Assembly: GCA_023634235.1 (NCBI GenBank)
Contig: JAMKCF010000039.1
Coordinates: 1,116,001-1,180,000, forward strand
Source of the DNA: Pisaster brevispinus
Lineage: Eukaryota; Echinodermata; Asteroidea; Forcipulatida; Asteriidae
DNA length: 64,000 bases
Reading direction: 5' to 3'
Part shown: positions 24,520-35,493 of the stretch, piece after piece
Layout of the letters: each line of letters begins with the position of its first letter
Position numbering within the stretch: the first letter of the stretch is position 1
Made by a program: the position numbers and the translations under genes
Notes under the pieces: generated by a model
What the model was told of the DNA's origin: nothing
What the model saw: the letters and a program-made list of their open reading frames with translations, nothing else
Databases searched by the model: none

Positions 24520-24710
24520 TATTATTATTCTGGTTTATTCGTATTAAAACACGAGGTAGGCAGCCACAAGGGTAGCTGATATAAACTCGTTCACACTTAA
24601 CAAGAATTAAAAATAGTAACATATATACCAGTTAAAATGAGTAGGAGCATAACATTACAACAAAGTACTAACCTGCACCCAATTGCACCAAAATTGTAAA
24701 CAATTAAACA

Positions 24711-25109
24711 TTACAAAAGTTTAGATAAAACAGTAACTGTAGACTTCATGTATCTATCAGTTTTGCACTTAGGTACAACTAGCGTAGACGTGGAACTGTT
24801 TCTAAGTATTCTGGTAGTTGTGTTAGTCAATTTAAGAGGGGGGAGCATATTTCTAAATCTGGGGGAGTGTAATAGTTTTGTGCCAAAGTTATACAGTAAG
24901 GTGTCTCTCCTAGTTTCAAGGCTAGAAAAACCTAGAACTTCCAAAGCATTGGAGTAACTGTGATACCGATGAGGGCCTAACATAATGCGACAAGCACGTT
25001 TTTGTACATTTTCAATTCTTTTAGCCAGTTGTTTACTTATTGAAGTATGCCAGACTTGGCTGGCATACTCTAAAATTGGTCTAATGTAGCATGTGAACAC
25101 CGAGACTAA
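24711..25109 (-). pseudogene. Non-LTR element, RT C-terminal (thumb/tail) fragment
   Basis: Encodes the typical post-catalytic segment of CR1/Jockey-type RTs (FTCYIRPILEYASQVW, then NVQKRACRIMLG and a LGFSSLETRR motif). It is the continuation of the 25990-26166 fragment, from which it is separated only by the inserted 880-bp element. Confidence 0.8.
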
Positions 25110-25989
25110 AGCCCTTTTCACACGAGAAACAAAAAACCAACATTCCTTGCAACGAATTTAACGAGCACTGAAGTCATCCCACGCCTGACCGCTTTCGCAA
25201 GCTTTCACACGACACCAAGTAAAAATGTGACCACGTTCCATGAGACGAGAGTACAGACTTAGCTGGTTACCACTGAACTATAGAGTTTTTGTTCTTAAAC
25301 AGCGCTAGTACCAGCTAAATGATGACGTATGCCGCTGTGCACAGTGTGTTGCGGTAAAAAATAAACCATGTAAACATTCTTCAAAATGGCTGCTGACACT
25401 CACGAAGACGTTGGGGAGTCCATTCATAATACTATGCCCGTAATATCCTCCAAAAAAACGACCGGTGACGACATCAACCAAAGATAAGAGAAAGAAGGCC
25501 AAGAAATCTTGGTGCTACGAGGAAACGATTGCCTTGATAAACATTATGGAGAAGGAAACCACCCAATCTAAAATGAATGGTTTGACCCAAAACGGCCATG
25601 TTTGGCGGGAAATCGCGGACGAGGTGGCAAATGGTCGCAACGGTGACCAGTGCCCGGTGACGGTGTGTAAACACACAAAGGTCGGCTCCCGAATGTTCTT
25701 CACGCATGCGTGTTAATACCGCTTTCGCGATGATTGTCGGTCAATAAACAACGGATCGTTTCACACGAAGGTTTGACTAGATTCCTTGCGAAAAATTACG
25801 CTAGCGTAAGATTTTGTCGGAGGTCGGGACCTACTACAAAATTTCGCAAGGTTTGCGAAAATTTCGCAAGGAATGTAGGCGATGTAAAATATTACTGTCC
25901 TTTCACACGAAGCCCAAATTGTAATTTTTTACAAAAAATTGTAAAATTTCGCAAAGAATGTTCGTTTTTTTCGTCGTGTGAAAAGGGCT
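25110..25989. mobile_element. Harbinger-like non-autonomous element, nested
   Basis: 880 bp with perfect 16-bp terminal inverted repeats, AGCCCTTTTCACACGA, and a TAA duplication (25107-25109 and 25990-25992). Removing the element with one TAA restores the interrupted RT frame. Three-bp TWA duplications and an internal Myb/SANT-like gene remnant (rather than a transposase) point to PIF/Harbinger. The TTCACACGA motif recurs internally near 25205, 25764 and 25910. It inserted after the retrotransposon. Confidence 0.85.
25386..25716 (+). pseudogene. Myb/SANT-like protein remnant of Harbinger element
   Basis: An ATG at 25386 opens a short frame that runs into a 7-A tract (about 25452-25458). Reading then continues in the neighbouring frame through a basic segment (KDKRKKAKK) into SWCYEETIALINIM...HVWREIADEV, the W and helix pattern of a Myb/SANT or trihelix DNA-binding domain. 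A 1-nt slip in the A tract explains the frame change. Autonomous Harbinger elements encode such a Myb-like partner of the transposase; here no transposase remains. Confidence 0.65.
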
Positions 25990-26166
25990 TAAGTCAGCCA
26001 AGGGAGCGTCATATTTTTTAAAAATACACAAGGTAAATAATCTTCTAGAGGCTCTAGAGACAATATCAGCAACATGAATGTCCCATTTGAGATCATTCTG
26101 AATCGTGACTCCCAAAAGTTTCAAATGATTAACTTTGTTTAGGGATATGTCATTAAGAGTAAACAT
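25990..26166 (-). pseudogene. Non-LTR element, RT palm/thumb fragment
   Basis: Carries the conserved VNHLKLLGVTIQNDLKW motif that follows the RT catalytic core in this group. It is out of frame with the main RT fragment (a frameshift near 26166) and is cut off at its downstream end by the Harbinger-like insertion. Confidence 0.8.
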
Positions 26167-27329
26167 CTAGGGTTAGGTGTAACTCGTCGTAAGAAACTGA
26201 TCTTCATTACTTGACATTTAGCAGGTTTGGGGAGAACATCGTTAACTTTGGACCATTCAGAGAGATCATCAAGATGGGATTGAAGCTGAGCATTTTCACC
26301 ATACTTAACTATATCCCCGAGGGTCAGGTCGTCCACGTATTTCCAATGTCTATGGCTTCCAATGGCAGCATCGTTAACCAGGACCAGAAATAATATGGGG
26401 CCTAACTTAGTTCCTTGCGGGACGCCACGATCAATGGTTTTGACAGAGGAAGTGTGATTAACGAGTTTGGTACTTTGGGAGCGATTGGAAAGGAATATGC
26501 AGACAATTAGAATAATTGAACGTCTAACCCCAAGGTTGATAAGTTTCTTGATAATAATATTATGATTAACAAGATCAAAGGCTTTGGTGAAGTCAATCTC
26601 AGCAAGGTAAGCATACTGATTAGGCTTATCTAGTCCCTCATACACAGAATTTAACATATCCACCAGGTAATGAGTGGTAGAGCTGCCCTTAATGTTACCG
26701 TAATGTTTAGGATCAAGTTTTACAGAAATATCATTAATAATGTATTTGGCAATAAAGGATTCAAAAATACGAGCTAACACTGGGGTCAAGGAGATGGGCC
26801 TCAGTTGATCAAAAGACAAAACGTGTTTAGTTTTAGGAACTGGTATGATAGTGGCAGTCTTCCACAATTCAGGAAAATTACCCTCCCTCAAGCAAGAATT
26901 GAATACGCAAGTAAGTGGAAGGGCTAATTCGGGAGCAAATTCTTTAATCAGACTGATAGGTAAGTCCGAAGGATGACCAGCCTTAGAGGATTTCAGTTTT
27001 TTAAGTGCTCTCAGAACCTGCCCATGATAAACTACTGGAGGAGGTGTTTCTGTCGGCAGGTATGCAGGAAGACTTTCAAGCTCTAAAGCTGGTAGCTGAT
27101 TGCATATTTCGGCAAAATGATTGTTAATAGCTTCAACTGTTCCGCTAGGATTTAATGTAGCTCCAGGGATAGTAACTGGTTTGGATTTAAGATGACACAT
27201 CCTCTGTATATGTTTGTGCCATTTAGCTGGCTGACAGTTCTTGAGGTTGTACACAGAGTCCGCGTAGAACTTACTTTTGGCTTGGATTATGAGTTTATTC
27301 ACTTTGTTGCGCAGCATACGCCATTCCAT
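26139..27329 (-). pseudogene. Non-LTR element, reverse transcriptase
   Basis: About 396 codons of RT: N-terminal finger region, QLRPISLTPVLARIFE (domain 2), AEIDFTKAFDLVNH (domain A, catalytic D), RGVPQGTKLGPILF (domain B) and KYVDDLTL (domain C, YVDD). Most catalytic motifs are present, but the frame is broken at both ends (to the endonuclease near 27330-27430 and to the tail near 26166), so the copy is dead. Confidence 0.85.
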
Positions 27330-27430
27330 CTGATCACCTCGAGTAAAAGCTTTCTGGTTGTTTAATTTGTAAAGTCATCCATGGCTTGTCCTTGAGTCGC
27401 AATACTGAACGGACTTCGGGAAAATGTTCC

Positions 27431-28432
27431 TCAGTCATAGGCGTCATTGATGGTAGATGAAAAATTCCTGAGCATGGCATCAGATGACTGGTTTGAGGTA
27501 AAGCTGTCCCAATTACAGCCAGTCACCCATTGCCTGAATGACCGCACTGAAGAGTCTCGGTAGGGGCGCCTGTAGATGGAAGTAGGCTTCACAGATGGAT
27601 ATTCAGTCACTGGATTGATGAGAATACAGCAGTGGTCACTACGTCCAATTGGTGATAGTCGTTTGGGTTCAGTAAAAAACGTGGGGTGGTTGGTAAACAT
27701 CTTATCCGGTATAGCATTGTGCCGAGTGGGGAAATTGATCAACTGTTCCATATGTAAATTGTTCTCAATGGTGTTAGTTTGGAGATCATTAAAGTCTCCA
27801 ACTAGAATGATTGTGGCAGTTGTATCAATTGAATAGATATCGTCCACAGTTTGAAAAATGTGCTCAAGCATGTCATTGGCATACATGTAGGTAGACCCTG
27901 GAGGATAGTAAATCACTCCAATGTAGAAATTAGATGTTGACTGATTGTGGTTAAGTTTGAGCCACAAACATTCATACTCACATGAATGGTTGGATAGTGT
28001 CTGCACGTTGAAACTTTCCTTGGTATAGACAGCTACACCTCCTCCTCGTCTTCCATCTCGGCATTCGGACGAAAGATGAAATCCAGGGATGTCAGCAGAT
28101 TGTATGGTAATGTCATTCAACCAGGTTTCTGTAACGGCAGCTATATCGACAGAATTCTCACTGAGAACAAGCTGCAGATCTTCCAGCTTGTTATTCAAAG
28201 ATCTTGCATTGGTCAGCAGAATTCGAGGTAGCAGAGCTATGTTGGTGTGGATAACGGGACAAGTGTTCGGAACAGGAACAAGGTGACAAGGGGTTCTTTT
28301 AGAATGTCTAATAAAAGACTTGTGGTATGTTGTAGCAGATGTCTCCACACAATGTCCTCCTCTTGTATTACTAGTAACAGGGATATGCCTAAAAGACTGT
28401 CGACCTCCTCTACATCCCCTCATCTTCTTCAA
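27431..28432 (-). pseudogene. Non-LTR element, APE-type endonuclease
   Basis: Shows the apurinic-endonuclease motifs in order: LTNARSLNNKLEDL, AVTETWLND, RRGGGVAVY, GVIYYPPGS, ILVGDFNDL and SDHCCILI, with the catalytic D/N/H residues present. The frame ends in a stop before the RT, showing decay. A poorly conserved basic N-terminal segment lies just upstream. Confidence 0.85.
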
Positions 28433-28592
28433 CAGCTATAATGTCTTCAGGCTTTCATATGTAGATGTAGATATGCGTTGTTTTCCTCCACCTTTTAATA
28501 GTTTCAGTTGATTTTGAGTGTAAGTAATTCTCTGGTAGTCTGTGGAATGGCAAGTATGTGGACCCGTGATATCGGTGGGTGGATCGTGACCA

Positions 28593-28648
28593 GGGATCCA
28601 GAGTGATAGAAAAGTGGGGTGCAATTGGAATTAATACAGTCAGGCACT
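28593..28648. repeat. Short satellite remnant between two insertions
   Basis: Part of one 78-bp unit (GGATCCAGAGTGATAG to CAGTCAGGCACTA) left between the non-LTR element and the SINE. Confidence 0.85.
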
Positions 28649-29072
28649 AATAATAATAATAATAATAATATATTGTATTTGTATAGCGCCTACTGCAGGC
28701 CAGCCTCTAAGCGCTTAACATTCAGTATTTCCTGCAAGGTATTTGGGGCTACGTTTTGAAGTATGAGACCTACTCCTTTACATAGCACCTTGTAATGGTT
28801 TACAAGGTGCTGTGGCGCAATATGCAGCCGATCAAACCAGGAACACCGGGGCGGACCCCTTCTCTTTTCGATAAGTGCACTGGGTTCTTTTTCGTGCGTT
28901 ACACAACACACGGGACCAACGGCTTTACGTCCCATCCGAAGGACAAAGCAATCATGGTTAAGTGTCTTGCTTAAGGACACAGGTGTCACGACCGGGGCTC
29001 GAACCCACACTCTGCTGATCAGAAACACCAGAGCTTGAGTCCAGTGATCTTATCCACTCGGCCACGACACGC
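28649..29072 (-). mobile_element. tRNA-Leu-like SINE with TAA tail
   Basis: On the minus strand it begins with a tRNA-like head: A box TGGCCGAGTGG (near 29050-29065) and B box GGTTCGAGCCC (near 28985-28998), with ACTCAAGCTCTGG in the anticodon region, most like tRNA-Leu. A ~280-bp body follows, including GGATGGGACGTAAAGCCG, a block I recall from SINEs of marine invertebrates. It ends in TAGGCGCTATACAAATAC and a (TTA)n tail. The tail type suggests mobilisation by a CR1/L2-type LINE. Flanking duplication is not clear. Confidence 0.85.
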
Positions 29073-30480
29073 CATAGAAGGGGTAACATGTTGGGGGAGG
29101 GTCCTGAGGGACAGCAAAGTGGGACACACGTTTGTGATTGAAACAGTATGGCACTTGAAGGGGTAAGATTTTATGTGAGGATCCAGAGTGATAGAAAAGC
29201 GGGGTGCAATTGGAATTGATACAGTCAGGCACTAGAGGGGGTAACATTTTATGGGAGGATCCAGAGTGACAGAAAAGTGGGATGCAATTGGAATTGATAC
29301 AGTCAGGCACTAGAAGGGGTAAGATTTTTATGGGAGGATCCAGAGTGACAGAAAAGTGGGATGCATGTTTGGGATTGGAATAGTATGGCACTAGAAGGGG
29401 TAACATTTTATGGGAGGATCCATAGTGATAGAAAAGTGGGATGCAATTGGAATTGATACAGTCAGGCACTAGAAGGGGTAAGATTTTTATGGGAGGATCC
29501 AGAGTGACAGAAAAGTGGGGTGCATGTCTGGGGTAAAAAAAGTATGGCAATCCGAAAGGGATAACATGTTGGGGGAGGGTCCAGAGGGACAGCAAAATGG
29601 GGTGCAATTGGAATTTATACGGTAAGGCAATCCGGCAGGGGTAACATGTTGGGGGAGGGTCCAGAGGGACAGGAAAGTGGGATGCATGTTTGTGATTGAA
29701 ACAGTATGGCTCTAGAAGGGGTCAGATTTTATGGGAGGATCCAGAGTGACAGAAAAGAGGGGTTCAATTCGAAATGACACAGTACAAGGCTAAAGAAGGG
29801 TTAACATATAGGGGGAGGATCCAGAGTGACAGTAAAAAGGGATGCATGTTTGGGAATAAAACAGTTTGGCAATCCAAAAGGGGTATAATTTTCGGGGAGG
29901 GTCCAGAGGGACAGCAAAGTGGGATGCAATTGGAATTGTTACAGCAAGGCAATAGAATGGGTAACATGTTGGGGGAGGATCCAGAGTGACATCAAAGTGG
30001 GGTGCATGATTGGGATTGATCCTATAACATTGGTGTAAACAGGCCCTTTTATTATGTTTATTATTAACAAAACAATTTTACCTCAATATTCCAGAATTCT
30101 TTAAGATACAGATTTGAGGTTGGTTGATGCAGAGAGATTCTGATGTAGAACTTTTAAATCAGGGTTAAGATGGAAGATAAGTGATCTCTTCAGCTGAGTT
30201 TGTGCATCTCTCATTAGAAAGGATGTGATTAATTGTCAGATCATCTTGAATGTACTGCAATAAAAACCCAAAGAAGATGTATGCATACAATTACTCCAGC
30301 CAAGGATCAACATTTTTTATAACAGTCTTTTGGCTGTGATGAATCTTCAAAACCACAACGAGTGTATCCAGCTTTCAGAAACTTTGTCTACAGTATGGCA
30401 CTAGAAGGGGTAACATGTTGGGGGAGGATCAAGTGTAAGAACAAAGTTGGATGAATGTTTGGGATTCATACAGTATGGCA
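29073..30480. repeat. 78-bp satellite, third block
   Basis: Satellite units continue after the SINE, with unit order from about 29500 matching the run 8380-8880 and 22430-22945. Leader copy 5 lies within it. Confidence 0.85.
30023..30395 (+). repeat. Satellite leader repeat, copy 5
   Basis: Begins CCTATAACATTGGTG, so the TATAAAA seen in copies 2-4 is altered here. It contains CAATAAAAACCC near 30258. A second partial 3' segment occurs at 30540-30620, then sequence shared with 4740-4880. Confidence 0.85.
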
Positions 30481-31070
30481 CAAGAAGGGGTTGGGGGAAG
30501 ACCCAGACTGACAACAAAGTTGATGCAAAACGGGCAACAATTTTTTATAATAGTCTTTGGGCTGTGATGAATCTTCAAACCACATCAGGTATGTCCTGCT
30601 TTCTGCAACTTTGTCTACAACTTCAACCTATAAAACCATTTGTGTAAGAACAGGAGACCGGGTAGGGGTGCTGATCAGTAGGAAGACGGATACAATAGAT
30701 ACTGATAGGATCCAGAGGAAAAAGACAACATGTCAAGATGGCAGATTTATGAGATACAGTTTGGATGAATGGGGAAGATGTGTAAAGTGGATTGACAAAG
30801 TACATGTACATGACAATGTAAAAGGAGTAATATGCTGAGGGATGATCCTTAGATACAATGTACATGTACATCAAAGTGAGGTGCAAGAAGGGGTACAATG
30901 GTGGGGGAGGATCCAGAGTGGCAGCAAAGTGGGGATGGGTGTTTGGGATCAAGGATGGTAGAAATGGGGGTATATTTAGGGAGCGGATCCCAGGAGGTAG
31001 AAATAAGGGGTATGATGGGGTGGAGAGCAAGGTACATTGAGAGCAAAGAGGGCAGTTTTGATTTTTCAAA
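30481..31070. repeat. Diverged satellite margin
   Basis: Contains sequence paralogous to the left margin (30640-30790 versus 4740-4870) and then degenerate satellite-like units (about 30895-31030) with GGATCCAGAGTGGCAG. It marks an internal boundary of the array. Confidence 0.6.
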
Positions 31071-31640
31071 AAGTGTTACATGTTGTAGATTAATATTTAG
31101 ATCTTAATTGTTTATCTCACCAGAACTTCAAAAGAATGAGTGAAGTTTAAGCTGATGATCTTCATTTGTGGAATCACTTTGTAGGAACTTTCTACACAAG
31201 GACCAAGAATATTCTGTGAAAAAAGGTTTACAGAAAGAAAAGATTCAAGCAAAATGGAAATCTCAATGCAGGCTATTGCAGAAATTATTAACCATTGAAT
31301 GCACTGGTGGCCACACACTGGGTTCTTAACCCAATTTTGTACAACCCTTTAATTCAATGAAAATCTTCACACAGTGAGAACAAACTTAAGTTTTTTAACA
31401 CAAAAAATTAAAGTTTCCTTACAATGGTTTATCAACCAGATCTTTAAGAGGCTTGGTCTAATTTCCAGCTAATCTGACCCTAAATAGCTATTTTTGTACA
31501 TTTGAGAAAGTGATGAGCAGTTGTTTTTAAGGTACTGCACGAAAAGAAAAAAACTGCAAATGAAAAGTGGTAGTAAATTAAACCTAACAATTTGTTGTTT
31601 GGATGCTGACATTGTCTCATGTCCATCAGCCATGCACAAA
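31071..31640. other. Non-satellite sequence within array
   Basis: About 570 bp with no similarity that I can see to the satellite or leader and no recognisable protein. Satellite restarts at about 31647. Confidence 0.5.
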
Positions 31641-31646
31641 CACTGT

Positions 31647-32431
31647 TGGGGGAGGATCCAGAGTGACAGAAAAGTGGGATGCATGTTTGGCATTGAAACA
31701 GTATGGCACTTGAGGGGTATCATTTTATTGGAGGATCCTGAGTAACAGAAAAGTGGGGTGCATGTTTGGGATTAAAACAGTACGGCAATCCAGAAGGGGT
31801 AACATTTTATGGGAGGATCCAGAGTTACAGCAAAGTGGGGTGCATGTTTGGGATTAAAACAGTACGGCAATCCAGAAGGGGTAACATTTTATGGGAGGAT
31901 CCAGAGTTACAGCAAAGTGGGGTGCATGTTTGGGATTAAAACAGTACGGCAATCCAGAAGGGGTAACATTTTATGGGAGGATCCAGAGTTACAGCAAAGT
32001 GGGGTGCATGTTTGGGATTAAAACAGTACGGCAATCCAGAAGGGGTAACATTTTATGGGAGGATCCAGAGTTACAGCAAAGTGGGGTGCATGTTTGGGAT
32101 TAAAACAGTACGGCAATCCAGAAGGGGTAACATTTTATGGGAGGATCCAGAGTTACAGCAAAGTGGGGTGCATGTTTGGGATTAAAACAGTACGGCAATC
32201 CAGAAGGGCTAACATTTTATGGGAGGATCCAGAGTTACAGCAAAGTGGGGTGCATGTTTGGGGTTAAAACAGCGAGGCAATCCGGGAGGTGTAACATGTT
32301 GGGCGAGGGTCCAGAGGGAGAGCAAAGTGGGAGGCAATTGGAATTGTTACAGTAAGGCAATAAAAGGAGTATCAAGTTGGGGGAGGACCCAGAGTGACAT
32401 TAAAGTGGGGTGCATGATTGGGATTAATTCT
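31647..32431. repeat. Satellite block with homogenised 82-bp units
   Basis: Between about 31742 and 32260 there are six nearly identical consecutive 82-bp units of the GCATGTTTGGGATTAAAACA variant (landmarks at 31809, 31891, 31973, 32055, 32137, 32219). The 4-bp longer unit shifts frame at every copy, unlike the 78-bp form. The flanking units are ordinary. Confidence 0.9.
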
Positions 32432-32810
32432 ATAAATTTGGTGTAAACAGGCCCTTTTACAATGTTTAGTATATTAACAAAACAATTTTACCTCAATATT
32501 TCAGAGTTCTTTAAGATACAGATTTGAGGTTGCTTGATGCAAAGAGATGACGTATAACTTTGAATTCATGGTTTAGATGGAAGCCAAGTGATCTTTTCAG
32601 CTGAGTTGGTGCATCTCTCATTAGAAAGAATGTGATTAATTGTCAGATCATCTTGAATATACTGCAATAAAAACCCAAAGAGGATGTGTGCATACAATTA
32701 CTCCAACCTAGATTCAACAATCTTTAAAAAAGTCTTTCGGCTGTGATGAATCTTCAAAACTACTACATGCGTGTTCAGCTTTCAGAAATTGTACAGTATC
32801 TACAGTATGG
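32432..32810 (+). repeat. Satellite leader repeat, copy 6
   Basis: Starts at about TCTATAAATTTGGTGTAAAC and carries several substitutions and small deletions relative to copies 2-5, for example in the GATGCAAAGAGATGACG part. It contains CAATAAAAACCC near 32663. Confidence 0.8.
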
Positions 32811-33016
32811 CACTAGAAGGGGCAACCTGTTGGGGGAGGATCCAGAGTGACAGCAAAGTGGGATGCAATTGCAATTTATATAGTAAGGCAATAGAAGGGG
32901 TAACATGTTGGGGGAGGATCAGTGTGAATGCATGTTTGGAATTGAAATAGTATGGCCAATAGAAGAAGTAACATGTCGGGGGAGGATCCAGAGTGACATC
33001 AAAGTGGGGTGCAATT
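32811..33016. repeat. Satellite, short block
   Basis: About three units ending in GCAATT at the left junction of the 782-bp element. Confidence 0.85.
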
Positions 33017-33798
33017 CGTCGCCCGTACCACGAAGTGACGTAACTCGTACACAGTAAAAAAAAACGTGTTCAGAGAAAATCAGGATTGAAGTTGCACTAC
33101 TTTTCAAACTGCTGTTTCGGATTCTGCTTACTACATTGTGTGTATTTTTATTTTTTTTTATATGACGAAAATAAAGCTGAATACTTTATTCATACAGAAC
33201 TATCAATGTATTTTCATCCCTAAAACTAAAATAAGTAATTAATTCTTAAACAGATAGGTCACTTTGTGAAAATGAAAATTTGAGTTTTGCCCGCAGAGCG
33301 CTGTGTACAAACCAATGCGTAATAGAGACCTAACGAGAGCGCGTACGAACGTTACGTGTACGAGGATGATAAATAGTCTGTTGGGGTGTTAAAACAAATA
33401 TTGACTGCTTTTACTCATGGTTAAAACTCCGACTCCCGAGGTGATCCCCGGACCGTTCCATCACTTTGTGAAAATACTACGCTTCCCAGTTAGGTCACTT
33501 TGTGGTACGCAAATTCTCACCCGCGCATGTACTGCGCACGCTGTAGTGCATAGTTTACCATTGGTAAAGTGGCGTATCTAGTTAGGTCACTTTGTAAAAA
33601 GAAAAAATGGCAAGTCTAGTGATATGTGGTTTTTACTAATTAGTGTAATTACGAAACTATTACGTACAATGTACATGTACTAGGCACTGAAACTTGCTGA
33701 AAATATTGACAGAAATGAGTATGTCAATAATTTGGAAAAAAAATATTTGCAAAATGTGTGATTTTAGTCAGTTAGGTCAGTTCGTGGTACGAGCGTCG
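33017..33798. mobile_element. 782-bp inverted-repeat element, AATT target duplication
   Basis: The ends match as imperfect 28-bp inverted repeats (24 of 28 positions), sharing CGTACCACGAA. AATT flanks both sides (33013-33016 and 33799-33802), and removal restores the satellite GCAATTGG. No transposase is encoded. Inside, a motif GTTAGGTCACTTTGTG recurs near 33253, 33488, 33580 and, changed, at 33772. The superfamily is not assigned. Confidence 0.75.
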
Positions 33799-34562
33799 AA
33801 TTGGAATTGGTCCAGTCAAGCACAAGAAGGGGTAAGATTTTAAGGGAGGATCCAGAGTGACAGAAAAGTGGGGTGCAATTGGACTTGGTACAGTCAGGCA
33901 CTAGAAGGGGTAACATTTTATGGGAGGATCCAGAGTGACAGAAAAGTGGGATACAATTGGAATTGGTACAGTCAGGCACTAGAAGGGGTAACATTTTATG
34001 GGAGGATCCAGAGTGACAGAACGTGGGGTGCAATTGGAATTGATACAGTCAGGCACTAGAAGGGGTAACATTTATGGGAGGATCCAGAGTGATTGAAAAG
34101 TGGGATGCAATTGGAATTGAAACAGTATGGCACGAGAAGGGGTAACAATTTATGGGAGGATCCAGAGTGATAGAAAAGTGGGGTGCAATTGGAACTAATA
34201 CAGCCAGGCAGTAGAAGGGGTAACTTGTTGGGGGAGGGTCCAGTAAAGTGGGATGCATGTTTGTGATAGAAACAGTATGGCACTAGTAGGGCTAAGATTT
34301 TATGGGAGGATCCAGAGTGATGGAAAAGTGGGATGCAATTGGAATTGATGATACAGTCAGGCACTAGAAGGGGTAACATTTTATTGGATGATCCAGAGTG
34401 ATAGAAAAATGGGGTGCAATTGGAATTGGTACAGTCTGGCACTAGAAGGAATGAGATTTTATGGGAGGATCCAGAGTGATAGAAAAGTGGGATGCATGTT
34501 TGGGATTGAAACAGTATGGCATTAGTAGGGTAACATTTTATTGGAGGATCCAGAGTGACAGA
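33799..34562. repeat. 78-bp satellite, right-hand end
   Basis: About nine units run to GGATCCAGAGTGACAG at about 34561, where similarity stops abruptly. This is the right boundary of the satellite domain. Confidence 0.9.
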
Positions 34563-35493
34563 GCCATGCACCTTTCAAATTCTTTTCAATGGGAATTTTT
34601 GAAATACTAGGTGGCTTTAGATGTGCCAGGTAAAATCCACTGTCCTAAATTTGAGTTTAAAGCCATGATTTGCTTTCTTGTTTCAACCTAATTCGTCAGG
34701 TTGCTTTTGCTTTGTTTAGTGAAAATAAATGTTTAGAGTTGAATTAAAATTGAAATGGTTTACTAGTTTTGTTTACTGCCAGGTACAATATCAAAAGTTG
34801 ACAGTGTTTTTTGTAATGTTTAAGCCTAGTTGTTAAAGGCCTTGCCATAAATCCATTGTTTCACAGGAACTCCCATAGATTAGACTTATCCATCACTCTC
34901 ACCTGCTGATGGCATAATGGATAGCGACTATTTAAATTATGTGAATGATGACTGTGTATAGTCAGAATGTCTTGTATTGTGTGCCATTTGTCATTTCATT
35001 CCGTAGCGATGGGCTTGTTGTGGTGGTTGAACTTGATGTGGAACTGGTCCAAAACACTGACTGAGTTTGCACAGCCTACAGGGTTGGGACTAAACCAGTC
35101 AAGACTAGAGTTACACAATATACACACAATCATCACTGTCACTCTGTTTATAGCAGTATCACCTCGCTCGATCTATAATCTGGACTGTCTACGATTCGAG
35201 GGACTGTGAGTTTGTTCGTGGCACAACAAGCAGCCAGAGACATAGAACTATTTTTCAAAGAAACTTGTGACAATTGTGTGCAGGACTGCAGTAAACACCA
35301 CAAGCAGCAACGACTACGTGCTACCACGTATGTGACATGTCTACCTCCCTTAGAACCTGTCAACGTCAGACGCTCTGTCTGTCTCTCTCTGCTTTGTGTG
35401 GAGACGGGAGGGATGGCGGACTATTGTAAACAAAACACTACTTTGGTTGACTATACAATTACGTAACTGACTTACAGTCGACGTCGTGAATTA
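34563..35493. other. Non-coding sequence
   Basis: No gene recognised. Short open frames around 34967-35466 on both strands lack similarity to any domain I know. The sequence ends at the TA target of the next element. Confidence 0.45.

Larger units (their letters stand above)
24519..28592 (-). mobile_element. Degraded non-LTR retrotransposon (CR1/L2/Jockey group)
   Basis: On the minus strand the order is endonuclease, reverse transcriptase, then a short 3' region ending in an (AAT)n-type tail at 24519-24530. The 5' end is truncated close to 28592, where satellite (GGATCCAGAGTG) resumes. Frames are broken at several points, and an 880-bp DNA element sits inside the RT C-terminal part. The ATT/TAA tail and the APE endonuclease plus RT layout fit the CR1/L2/Jockey group; the clade is not resolved. 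Confidence 0.85.

Noticed and set aside
31742..32260. Regular repeats suggestive of a CRISPR array
   Set aside because: Units are contiguous tandem copies without unique spacers, in a eukaryotic genome.
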